Below are positions 1-7,378 of a DNA stretch of 30,557 nucleotides, in pieces. The notes under the pieces are model-generated. The model saw only the letters and a list, made by a program, of their open reading frames with translations, did not search any database and was not told the DNA's origin. The translations under genes and the position numbers were made by a program. Numbering within the stretch: the first letter of the stretch is position 1; each line of letters opens with the position of its first letter. Source of the DNA: NIOZ-UU13 sp048635425 (GTDB lineage: Bacteria > Planctomycetota > Phycisphaerae > Sedimentisphaerales > Anaerobacaceae). The stretch lies in NCBI GenBank assembly GCA_048635425.1, contig JAIVYN010000010.1, positions 1 through 30,557 of the forward strand, read 5' to 3'.

Positions 1-1
1 G

Positions 2-502
2 AAAAATGCTTACAGGGTAATTTTGATAGGTCTGGCTGTGATTGGGGTTGTCTATGCAAGCACAGGACCAGAGAAGAAGGCCAAGGATGTAAAGTACGAC
101 CCGGTTGAAATCGGCACGTTTCCTGTGTTTATGAAAGTGGGTCATTACATACAGTTGAAGGACGCCGGCAAGATTCAGATCAAGTTAGAACAGGCAGAAT
201 GTCCATCCGGACGCAACTTCCCGTGCTACGAAGGCTGCGTAACAATCAAGGTAAGAGCCAACTATCCGGCAATATTAAGTGCCTCGATAAACAAGAGCGG
301 CGGCGATGTGGATATGCTGAAAGAAATGAATCTTCACTGGGAGAATGGTGTTAATACAATCCAGGGCAGCACCGGTGGCTGGGAAGAATTGAAACTTTAT
401 CTCGAGGCCCGGAATGTTGAAATATGGAAGTCTGGAGGAAACGTTGGTACAGTTAAAGTTGGTGAGTTTACGATAAAAGTAAAACCCAAAGACACACAAT
501 GA
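2..502 (+). CDS. Exported protein of unknown function, 5' end missing
   Basis: The reading frame is open from base 2 to the stop at 500-502, and no convincing start lies inside the window. Before the TTG at 23 it already reads K-N-A-Y-R-V-I-L, which runs into a hydrophobic stretch ending VVYAS. This looks like the end of a signal peptide or an N-terminal membrane anchor, so the true start is probably just upstream. The remaining ~145 residues alternate hydrophobic and polar positions, suggesting a beta-rich extracytoplasmic domain. Three cysteines (in AECPSG, FPCYE and EGCV) are close together and could form a disulfide. I do not recognise a family. It converges on the minus-strand DUF1080 gene; the 127 bp between them hold no supported gene and no clear terminator. 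Confidence 0.6.
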   Translation, partial: KNAYRVILIGLAVIGVVYASTGPEKKAKDVKYDPVEIGTFPVFMKVGHYIQLKDAGKIQIKLEQAECPSGRNFPCYEGCVTIKVRANYPAILSASINKSGGDVDMLKEMNLHWENGVNTIQGSTGGWEELKLYLEARNVEIWKSGGNVGTVKVGEFTIKVKPKDTQ

Positions 503-629
503 GGAATCTAAGCTGCTGCCAGAGCGTCTTGGATTTTGCCTTAGACTGGAGGCAGCCGAGCCGGTTCCAGCCGGTTTGCGACAATGGGATGATTTGAAAG
601 TCCGGGACGTTGCAAAATGGGTCTTCCTG

Positions 630-2207
630 CTACGACCGATTCCATTGCTCAATCATCTTCCGGATTTTTTCTCGATTCCAGCTCTTTGACTTCGGATAGT
701 CCTGGTTGGCTTCAAGCTCGTCAATGGACGGGGTCTTCGACGGTACGCCGTCAGGTGGCACCTCGGCCCCGGCAATCCACACCAGGGCATTGAGCACAAG
801 TTTGCGAAAGTCATTAGACGCCCAGCTCCAGTGCCAGTGTCCGCCGGTAAAGCCGAAGCCTCGTCCGCCGTCCGGCCTTTCGTATGCCCAAGCGACGTGC
901 TCGGGCATACCCATCCTTGCGCGAACGTGCGGATTGCCGCCATGAGCATTGTCCCTTCCCCTACGCGTTCTGTCAGGCGGGATGGCAGTGAGTATTGGCG
1001 TTACGTTTTTCATATTCTCAACGAAGCGCATGTGGTAATACCACTCGTCATCCATCCAGAAAGGCTTGACGCCGCGAGTGATTGGGTGTGAGGGCAGTTT
1101 CTTGAATTCAGCTTTCCAGTGCGGGTTTACCGACCAGAAGGTCTCGAAGTATCCGCCGGTCCAGTTAAGCATATAATCACCGGGTTTGCCCTTGGGCACC
1201 TCGACCGCATAGTGGATAGTTGCTATACCCACGCCCTTTCTAACTAACTCATCCACCTGCTCAAGATGCCGCATAACCACATGCCCTCCGCCACCGTCAC
1301 AGTAAATCGCAATCGCATCGGTATTATCGAAGGCGGTCGGGTCCTTGGGCCAGCCGTTAAGGTATGCCGTGGCATAAACGCCGGGCATACTCTCGTTCAG
1401 CGATTTTGCCAGCAGTAAGCAGCCGGCGTTGTGCTCGTGGGAGCCGTAACCGTGGCTGCGCGGGCCGGCTACCAAAACTATCTTTTTCCTTTTCTGCATT
1501 TTTAACCGTTTAAGCTGAATTTCCTTGAACTGTACCATCATCGGCGGTCCCGAGTGTAACTGCAGCGCCAGCACACCCGAAAGCTCTCGCTGTTTGCGGT
1601 CGTTATCAATTACCTCGGCAGTAACTTTGCCGTTGAGCTTAAGAATGATATGTTTGCTTCGGGCAATTATATGATATTCGTTCCAGCCGTCCTTTTTAAT
1701 ACCGGCAAACAGACTGTCGGAATCTGCGATCGATGTGCTTGTTTTGCTGCCGTCCGAGCCGATGATGGTTTTTTGCCCACGCTCGGCAAGCATCCCCCGG
1801 CCGTGCTCGTCGTAAAGCGCGCCGGCATATCGACCAGTCATATCGATGTCCGCCTGGTAGCCGACGGCGTGGCCATCCTCTTCGACCCGGCTGCGAATCT
1901 GAATGCCGGAGTTGGCCGCCGGTGTTCCACTGATGCGATATTTCAGCTTTAGCTCGAAGTCATCCAGCTCGCCCAATTGCCATACAAGGAATTGGTTCGT
2001 TTTCACCGGATGCTGCTGCGTCGAGCGAGCAGTAATCGCACCATCCCGGACCGACCAGTAAGTCATATCCGGCGACTTCCAGCCGTCGAGCGTTTTGCCG
2101 TCGAAGATTGGCTTAAAACCGGCTTCTTCAGCGACAGCGGCGTTTGCAATAAGCCCAAGAACACTAAACCACATAACCCAAACGAGTCGTAAGTAAATCG
2201 TACGCAT
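630..2207 (-). CDS. Secreted DUF1080 (3-keto-disaccharide hydrolase) domain fused to a ThuA-like domain
   Basis: 525 aa with a signal peptide at about residues 1-27 (hydrophobic core, then NAAVAEE). Residues ~30-235 match DUF1080: an early FDGKTLDGW, a central NSGIQIRSR, then GYQADI and LYDEHGRG, with WNEYHIIARSKHIILKLNG near the end. Characterised members of this family hydrolyse 3-keto-glycosides. Residues ~240-480 form a ThuA-like domain (KKIVLVAGPRSHGYG, IATIHYAVE, HPITRGV, ending GGHWHWSW). Some ThuA proteins act on oxidised or 3-keto sugars, but many are uncharacterised. ATG with AAGGAG seven bases upstream supports the start. It is the last of three minus-strand genes (ThuA lipoprotein, epimerase, this fusion). 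The likely site of action is the periplasm. The domain calls are strong; the substrate is unknown. Confidence 0.88.
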   Translation of the reverse strand: MRTIYLRLVWVMWFSVLGLIANAAVAEEAGFKPIFDGKTLDGWKSPDMTYWSVRDGAITARSTQQHPVKTNQFLVWQLGELDDFELKLKYRISGTPAANSGIQIRSRVEEDGHAVGYQADIDMTGRYAGALYDEHGRGMLAERGQKTIIGSDGSKTSTSIADSDSLFAGIKKDGWNEYHIIARSKHIILKLNGKVTAEVIDNDRKQRELSGVLALQLHSGPPMMVQFKEIQLKRLKMQKRKKIVLVAGPRSHGYGSHEHNAGCLLLAKSLNESMPGVYATAYLNGWPKDPTAFDNTDAIAIYCDGGGGHVVMRHLEQVDELVRKGVGIATIHYAVEVPKGKPGDYMLNWTGGYFETFWSVNPHWKAEFKKLPSHPITRGVKPFWMDDEWYYHMRFVENMKNVTPILTAIPPDRTRRGRDNAHGGNPHVRARMGMPEHVAWAYERPDGGRGFGFTGGHWHWSWASNDFRKLVLNALVWIAGAEVPPDGVPSKTPSIDELEANQDYPKSKSWNREKIRKMIEQWNRS

Positions 2208-2310
2208 AATAATTTCTCCTTTGCAAAAACATTACAGGAATCTTCTCCTGCATCAAAACAGCACTAACCAAAGTTCTGCCGGTGCGGGATAGGAGCCCAT
2301 CACGATTAAA

Positions 2311-2375
2311 GTAAGTAGTGAGTGGTGAGTAGTGAGTATTCAGCCCGGCAATTAACCACTCACCAATTAACCAAC
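2311..2375. repeat. GTGAGTAGTGAG-type palindromic repeat, copy 1
   Basis: Iterated GTGAGTRGTGAG words on the left are followed by TATTCA and then AATTAACCACTCACC words on the right, so the GTGAGTGG and CCACTCAC words form a dyad. It directly follows the stop codon (2376-2378) of the minus-strand epimerase gene. A close relative in the same orientation is at 25891-25968. It is non-coding and probably an interspersed REP-like element. Confidence 0.8.
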
Positions 2376-3227
2376 TTAGCCTGCGGCCTGCCATTGTTCT
2401 TTAACAAACTTCAGACCTTCGGTATAAACCTCCTCGCGATTAGGGAAGAAATCGCGCCAGACACGTGTGGCGGCAGCGAGGTCCGGCAGCGCCCGCCCGA
2501 ACGCCTCTATTACCAGCCATTTATCGTAACCACCCGAGCGCAGCGCCTTGAATGTGCCCGGCCAGTCAATGTGGCCTTTGCCCGGCGTGCCGCGGTCGTT
2601 TTCGCTGATGTGTACATGCTTAATCATATCTATGTGGGGATCGATACATCCGACGGGGTCCTTCTCTTCGATGTTGGCGTGGAAAGTATCATAAAGTATG
2701 CCGAAGTTGGCATGGTCAACAAGCCGGACGTAATCCGCTGTGTCGGCCATTGTGTTAAGAAAATAGCATTCGAAGCGGTTGAGGTATTCCACAGCCAGAG
2801 CAAGGTTGGCTTTGGCGGCAAGCTCTGCTGCCTGGCGGTGCACCTCGGCTGCCCGCTGCTTTTCCTCTTCAGTGGGGGCCTGGCCTGTGAAGATACCCAA
2901 CGGCTGATAGAAAGGCCCACACAAAACTTCCGAGCTTAACGCCGCCGAGCAGTCAATCGCCCACTTGAGGTGTTCAGCAGCTCCTTCACGGTTACCGGCG
3001 TCAGCACTAACGGGGTTGTGCTCCTCGTCCGGGATGACTGTGACAGATGAGCAGGTAAGACCATTGTCCTTAATCGCTTTACCGACCTTTTCAAAGTGTT
3101 CGGGCCGGCCCTCGAAAAGAGGAATCTCGACGCCGTCATAGCCGACTTTCTTGATTGTTTCCAATAGGGGAAAATCCTCTTCGGTAACGTGTGTGGTCCA
3201 CAACAACATATTAAATCCGATTTTCAT
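2376..3227 (-). CDS. D-tagatose 3-epimerase / sugar phosphate isomerase-epimerase family protein
   Basis: 283 aa, a TIM-barrel protein of the AP-endonuclease-2-like superfamily. The metal-binding residues of the ketose 3-epimerase group are all visible: E147 (VEYLNRFE), D180 (LYDTFHANIEE), H206 (HVHISENDRG) and E241 (VIEAFG). The spacing equals that of Pseudomonas D-tagatose 3-epimerase with a constant offset of five, and the family's ENDRGTPGKGHIDW block is intact. There is no signal peptide, so it is cytoplasmic. ATG is preceded by AAGGAGA. It lies between two ThuA-type genes, which suggests it epimerises or isomerises a keto-sugar released by them; hydroxypyruvate isomerase or another sugar is possible. 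The gene stops exactly where a palindromic repeat begins. Confidence 0.85.
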   Translation of the reverse strand: MKIGFNMLLWTTHVTEEDFPLLETIKKVGYDGVEIPLFEGRPEHFEKVGKAIKDNGLTCSSVTVIPDEEHNPVSADAGNREGAAEHLKWAIDCSAALSSEVLCGPFYQPLGIFTGQAPTEEEKQRAAEVHRQAAELAAKANLALAVEYLNRFECYFLNTMADTADYVRLVDHANFGILYDTFHANIEEKDPVGCIDPHIDMIKHVHISENDRGTPGKGHIDWPGTFKALRSGGYDKWLVIEAFGRALPDLAAATRVWRDFFPNREEVYTEGLKFVKEQWQAAG

Positions 3228-3258
3228 TACAGTTTCTCCTTATTATGGTTAATGAGTT

Positions 3259-3419
3259 CTGCAAAATTGAGGTTAGGCATACTTTGAAAAGAAAAAATTG
3301 TTTTTTGATTTTTTCTTTCCAAACAGTAAATTATTGTCTAATAAGAAGTTAGCTAATTATTTAAGAAAATTAAAAAACAGATTTTCTTAAATAATATATG
3401 CCTAACCTCAATTTTGCAG
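3259..3419. repeat. 161-bp AT-rich element bounded by 23-bp perfect inverted repeats
   Basis: The arm at 3259-3281 (CTGCAAAATTGAGGTTAGG plus CATA) is the exact reverse complement of 3397-3419. The interior is very AT-rich and contains a second perfect dyad, TTAAGAAAAT at 3361-3370 with ATTTTCTTAA at 3381-3390. There is no coding capacity. The right arm overlaps the last codons and stop (3408-3410) of the ThuA lipoprotein gene. A single arm with 21 of 23 matches recurs at 12421-12443. This looks MITE-like, or like a transcribed hairpin; no target-site duplication could be seen. Confidence 0.85.
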
Positions 3420-4208
3420 GAGCCTTTTACGGTTAGCATTGTTCGCGGCTGCTGAGACCGGCGCTAACCTTGCTGTCCAGGCGCAACCTCGCCGTAAAAG
3501 CTCGGCAGCAGGTGGATTCTCTATCGCTTTTACATCGTGGCCCAAAGCGCAATGAAACACCCGACCTCTGCCGTATTTGAACACAAACGCCATCGGGTAG
3601 TCCTTGCCGTCCACCTTGGAACGGGCGGTTGCGAGCAGGTCAATCGGCCTCTCGCCCGCAAGACAGGTGTATAGCTCATCCTCGGTCTGGAAAGAGGCCA
3701 TCCCCCGCGTAATGGGATGTTCCTTATCGACAATGTCCACGCGGAAAGGTCCTCTGGGGTCGTGCGCCCTGAGATTCGGGTCCCAGACCTTCCCGGCGAG
3801 ATTGCGATATTCCGGCCAGTCCCGAAATGCGCCACAGCCAAAATGCAGAACAAATAGGCCCTTGCCTTCATTGACGAATTTTTGGAGGTTTGCGTGGGCA
3901 TCTCGGCCGGGTGTGGGCTTTTCCCAACTCATAAAGTGAACCACAACCACGTCGTAGTCGTGCACTTCGTCCGTCCCTAAGAATTCCGGATATTCTACCA
4001 CATCCACCTTCATTCGTGGGTCTTCGCCGAGGACATCAGCCAGCGCCGGAGCCGTCTTTTTCCATTCGTGAGCCGGATGGTCGATGCCGGTAACTATCAG
4101 CACCTTCTTAGTCCGAGCCTCATCCTGGTGTTCGACCGAAGCTGTCTGGCTCATCCCGCAACCAGCCATAAAAATAACCAATGCCCCGAATACAACCGCA
4201 TATTTCAT
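3408..4208 (-). CDS. ThuA-like domain lipoprotein
   Basis: 266 aa. The N-terminus has a lipoprotein signal: hydrophobic VVFGALVIF, then the lipobox M-A-G-C with the lipidated cysteine at residue 17. Residues ~33-250 are a ThuA-like (class I glutamine amidotransferase-like) domain: KKVLIVTGIDHPAHEW, YDVVVVHFMSWE, GLFVLHFGCGAF, HPITRGM and GRGRVFHCALGHD. In this family the domain is linked to metabolism of trehalose or oxidised sugars, but its chemistry is generally unproven. The start is supported by AAGGAGAC upstream of ATG. It is the first gene after a predicted promoter at 4352-4381. Its last codons (Leu-Gln-Asn-stop) lie inside the right arm of the 161-bp inverted-repeat element, so the original C-terminus may have been altered. 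Confidence 0.85.
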   Translation of the reverse strand: MKYAVVFGALVIFMAGCGMSQTASVEHQDEARTKKVLIVTGIDHPAHEWKKTAPALADVLGEDPRMKVDVVEYPEFLGTDEVHDYDVVVVHFMSWEKPTPGRDAHANLQKFVNEGKGLFVLHFGCGAFRDWPEYRNLAGKVWDPNLRAHDPRGPFRVDIVDKEHPITRGMASFQTEDELYTCLAGERPIDLLATARSKVDGKDYPMAFVFKYGRGRVFHCALGHDVKAIENPPAAELLRRGCAWTARLAPVSAAANNANRKRLLQN

Positions 4209-4253
4209 AATTAGTCTCCTTCGATGTTAATGTAAGCACTTTATTCAAAGATT

Positions 4254-4336
4254 CCAGAGGTTGCGTATCCTATCGGCTTCTTTGTAGTCGTTGAACCCAT
4301 TACGGGCTCTGGTGCTTCACAGGGCAACAAAGCACC
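4254..4336 (-). promoter_or_regulatory. Structured 5' leader of the ThuA-epimerase-DUF1080 gene group
   Basis: Between the predicted minus-strand transcription start (~4345) and the ATG at 4208 the leader can form two stems. On the minus strand GGTGCTT (4330-4336) pairs with AAGCACC (4311-4317), and CCAGAG (4307-4312) pairs with CTCUGG (4254-4259), enclosing a small CCC/GGG hairpin. The two long stems share two bases, so they may be alternative or coaxial. It does not match a riboswitch I can name. Confidence 0.35.
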
Positions 4337-4351
4337 TGTTTATTGTTTCGC

Positions 4352-4381
4352 AATATAACACGTTCCGTTACCACCTGTCAA
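4352..4381 (-). promoter_or_regulatory. Sigma-70-type promoter for the minus-strand sugar genes
   Basis: On the minus strand TTGACA (4376-4381) is followed after exactly 17 bp by TTATAT (4353-4358), or after 18 bp by TATATT. The -35 box is perfect. Transcription would start near 4345 and run into the ThuA lipoprotein gene at 4208 with a leader of about 140 nt. It is arranged back to back with the prfB promoter. Confidence 0.6.
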
Positions 4382-4426
4382 ATCCTATTTTCCTCACGAC
4401 TACTCCTTTCCAATTCTGACAAGGGG

Positions 4427-4455
4427 TTGCATATCTTACTTCGATGTGGTATAAG
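4427..4455 (+). promoter_or_regulatory. Probable prfB promoter
   Basis: TTGCAT (4427-4432) is followed after 17 bp by TATAAG (4450-4455), matching 5 of 6 bases of the -10 consensus. Transcription would start near 4462, giving a leader of about 66 nt that contains the 18-bp palindrome at 4467-4484. Confidence 0.5.
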
Positions 4456-4466
4456 GACAGGGTAGT

Positions 4467-4484
4467 GGCGGTTCGCGAACCGCC
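4467..4484. repeat. Perfect 18-bp palindrome GGCGGTTCGCGAACCGCC
   Basis: All 18 bases read the same on both strands, centred on TTCGCGAA. It lies between the predicted prfB transcription start and the prfB ATG, so it could be a hairpin in the mRNA leader, a protein-binding dyad or an interspersed repeat. No U-tract follows, so it is not an obvious terminator. Confidence 0.7.
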
Positions 4485-4527
4485 CGTACGAGCAGGTAGT
4501 CAAAGGTTAGTAATCAGTGATAGTGTT

Positions 4528-5641
4528 ATGGAAACAACAGAATTAAAATCAGCGATATCAGAGCTATCGGCCCGGGTTGCGAAAATCCGGGACTGGCTTT
4601 GACTTGTCCAACAAGAAATCCCAGCTGCAAAAGCTGGAATCCCGGATGTCCAAGGCGGGATTCTGGGACAATCCCGATACCGCCCAGTCCGTGGTCTCTC
4701 AATTGAGCGCACTTAAAACAGTCATTGAGCCGGTAGAAGAAATGCAGCGCGAGGTTAAAGACCTTCAGGAGCTGTTCGAATTAGCGTCGGCTGAATCGGA
4801 TAAGGATGAGCTGGTACAGTTGGCCGAGGACCTGGATGCACTTGTCAAAAGGTGTGAACAGATCGAATTAGCCGGGCTGCTATCCAGACCCGAAGATATG
4901 AAGAACTGCTTCTTTAGTATTCACGCCGGGGCGGGAGGAACAGAGAGCTGCGATTGGGCGAATATGCTGCTTAGAATGTACACGCGGTACTTTGAGGCAA
5001 ACAAATACAAATTCCAGGAGCTCGATATCACGCCGGGAGAAGAGGCGGGAATTCGGTCGATAACACTGCGAGTCAGCGGGCCTTTTGCGTTCGGCAAGCT
5101 CTCGTGCGAAACCGGCGTGCATCGGCTCGTTAGAATCAGCCCATTCGATTCGCAGAGCAGGCGGCACACGAGCTTTGCCGCGGTGGACTGCGTTCCGGAA
5201 TTTGATGACGATATCGACGTTGAAATAAATGAGGATGAACTGAGAATTGATTTTTATCGCGCCAGCGGCGCTGGGGGTCAGCATGTGAACAAGACCAGTT
5301 CGGCGGTACGGCTTACACACGAGCCGACCGGTATCGTAGTGCAGTGCCAGAACGAAAGAAGCCAGCACAAAAACAGAGCTCAGGCGATGAAGGTGCTCAA
5401 GGCCAGATTGTATATGCTCGAGCAGCAAAAACGGGATGATGAGATTGCAAAACTGTACGGCAATAAGGGTGAAATTGCCTGGGGAAGCCAGATACGAAGC
5501 TATGTCTTGCAGCCTTATCAAATGGTCAAGGACCACCGAACCAGCTTCCAGACCGGTAATGTGGATGCGGTGCTGGATGGAGAACTCGACGGTTTTATCG
5601 AAAGCTATTTGCGGCACCGGGCCAAAAATAAGAGCAAGTAG
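4528..5641 (+). CDS. prfB: Peptide chain release factor 2, with programmed +1 frameshift
   Basis: RF2 recognises UGA and UAA and triggers peptide release. Translation starts at ATG 4528 and reads METTELKSAISEL up to R-D-W-L, where CTT is followed by an in-frame TGA (4600-4602) and C. A +1 shift on CTTTGAC continues as D-L-S-N-K and stays open to 5641. This is the classic autoregulatory RF2 frameshift: low RF2 slows termination and favours shifting. The product is about 370 aa, close to the 365 of E. coli. GGQ is at residues 249-251 (SGAGGQHVNK) and the RF2-specific SPF anticodon-like motif at 204-206. An open frame starting at 4577 without the shift would lack the true N-terminus. The usual upstream SD-like stimulator is weak here (CCGGGA). 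Confidence 0.96.
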
Positions 5642-5668
5642 CTCAAAGACAGACAAAAAGGGGAAAAA

Positions 5669-7378
5669 ATGAAACGGATAGGTCTAATAACTTTGGTTGT
5701 TATTCTATCAACCTTTGTTATTACGGCTGACGCCTACGCCGCACCTAATCGCAGTCCAAAGCCAAGTCACGATGTAGCAGTTACTAATATATCAGCACCT
5801 TCAAGTTGTGTTCAGGGAGATACTGTCCCCGTTGTAGTTACTGTAAAAAATCAAGGTAATTGTGATGAATCTTTTATTGTCACATTGACTGACGTCACCA
5901 ACGGTTTAAAAATAGGAAGCCAGTCAGTAACGTTATCTGCAGCCGGTCGAGGAGGAATGGACGAGACTTTCGATTCAACCTTAACCGGACCAACTAAGCC
6001 TGGACCAAATGAGCCTTATACACAGTATGGCAATTATCTTCGGTTCGGCGATGTCAACGGCGATGGCTACGATGACCTTCTTGTAGCAGGAGCTTCTCGT
6101 TATAACCAATGCCAGGGCCGGGCATATCTCTATTATGGTGGTCAAGGCATAGATGAGAAAGCTGATAATACCTTCACTGGGGAGGCGATCGATAACTATT
6201 TTGGTGAGGGCGCTGCTCTAGTCGATGTGAATGGTGATGGTTTTGATGATGTGATTCTGGGAGCCTGGAAGTATAATAACGCCCAAGGGCGTGTTTATAT
6301 ATATCATGGTAGCCCAGATATGGATGAAAATGCTGATTTGATTCTTGACGGACGAGAAGGAACAAATGACAGATTTGGCAATAAAATATGTGCAGGCGAT
6401 GTTAATAATGATGGCTATGACGATTTGTTTGTGAATGCGTTAGGATGGAATAAACGGACAGGTAGGGTTTACCTCTATTATGGGGGAGACCCTATGGATA
6501 CAACTGCTGATCTAATTTTTAATGGCGAGAATGAAGGTGACATATTTGGCTGCACTATAGATAACCCCAAAATGATCGGCGATGTAAATGGCGATGGTTA
6601 CGGTGATCTTCTAATTACAACACGTTTCTGGAAAGCAGGCAGCGGCCAAGGTCGTGCATACCTTTATTATGGTGGTGAAGGAACAAGCATGGACTCGATT
6701 CCGGATAAGGTCCTTACCGGCGAGAATGGTCATGATGAATTTGCCGTTTCCAGCTGTATATTTGATATTGATAATGATGGTTTTGATGATGTTATTATTG
6801 GAGCGCGCCGGTGGAATCGGAATCAAGGCCGTGTCTACGTCTTTTGGGGTGCAGAAGACATGGATCTAAATGCTGACTTAATCATTGATGGTGAACCAGG
6901 TGCTAGAGCTGCTTTAGGTGGAGCCACGATTGATGCTGGTTATGTCAATAATGATCGTTATGGTGATATCCTTGTTGCTGCCTATAACTACTATCGGGGG
7001 TCGCACACAGGCAGAGCCTACCTCTTCTATGGTGACACAAAAGCCTCGATAAATACAGCCTGCGACAAGACCTTTACTTTGCCAACGGATACAAGGAATT
7101 CTCCTCAACATGTTGCCTTAGGTGATTTAAACAATGATAATTACCCTGAGGTGGCTATTGGAGGATGGAGGTTTAATAAGGGCCAAGGTCGAGTATGGTT
7201 ATATTATAACGCCCCCCCCTCTTCAGCTGAGGCAAAGTTCAATTGGGATACTACCAAGGCTTCTACGGGCGAACATACGCTTAAGGCAGAGGTAGTTCCA
7301 GTTGCGGGAGAAGAAGATACAGCAGATAACAGTAGGACTATAACGGTTAATGTCAAATCAAAGGTGAAGGAAAAATGA
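5669..7378 (+). CDS. Exported FG-GAP beta-propeller protein inserted within a CARDB domain
   Basis: 569 aa with a signal peptide (residues 1-24, ending DAYAA). Residues ~34-101 are the first half of a CARDB adhesion domain (DVAVTNISAPSSCVQGD, VVVTVKNQGN, IGSQSVTLSAAG). Residues ~105-510 hold seven FG-GAP repeats whose Ca-binding loops read DVNGDGYDD, DVNGDGFDD, DVNNDGYDD, DVNGDGYGD, DIDNDGFDD, YVNNDRYGD and DLNNDNYPE; the last two are degenerate. Each is followed by a QGRVYLYYG-type strand, indicating a seven-bladed propeller. Residues ~522-563 (FNWDTTKASTGEHTLKAE, DTADNSRTITVNV) are the missing second half of CARDB. A C8 tract at 7212-7219 lies near the second junction. It starts 27 bp after prfB and overlaps pepA by four bases. 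It is probably a surface or extracellular calcium-binding adhesin; the ligand is unknown. Confidence 0.88.
   Translation: MKRIGLITLVVILSTFVITADAYAAPNRSPKPSHDVAVTNISAPSSCVQGDTVPVVVTVKNQGNCDESFIVTLTDVTNGLKIGSQSVTLSAAGRGGMDETFDSTLTGPTKPGPNEPYTQYGNYLRFGDVNGDGYDDLLVAGASRYNQCQGRAYLYYGGQGIDEKADNTFTGEAIDNYFGEGAALVDVNGDGFDDVILGAWKYNNAQGRVYIYHGSPDMDENADLILDGREGTNDRFGNKICAGDVNNDGYDDLFVNALGWNKRTGRVYLYYGGDPMDTTADLIFNGENEGDIFGCTIDNPKMIGDVNGDGYGDLLITTRFWKAGSGQGRAYLYYGGEGTSMDSIPDKVLTGENGHDEFAVSSCIFDIDNDGFDDVIIGARRWNRNQGRVYVFWGAEDMDLNADLIIDGEPGARAALGGATIDAGYVNNDRYGDILVAAYNYYRGSHTGRAYLFYGDTKASINTACDKTFTLPTDTRNSPQHVALGDLNNDNYPEVAIGGWRFNKGQGRVWLYYNAPPSSAEAKFNWDTTKASTGEHTLKAEVVPVAGEEDTADNSRTITVNVKSKVKEK

Noticed and set aside
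499..597. 32-codon frame overlapping the first gene's stop as ATGA
   Set aside because: Coupling is possible, but the peptide has no recognisable features and no independent support.
4577..4600. TTG at 4577 as the prfB start
   Set aside because: It gives a non-conserved N-terminus; ATG 4528 with the CTTTGAC frameshift yields the full RF2.
4880..5656. 258-codon open frame on the minus strand
   Set aside because: Lies fully antisense to prfB and has no family motif; a shadow of the coding pattern.
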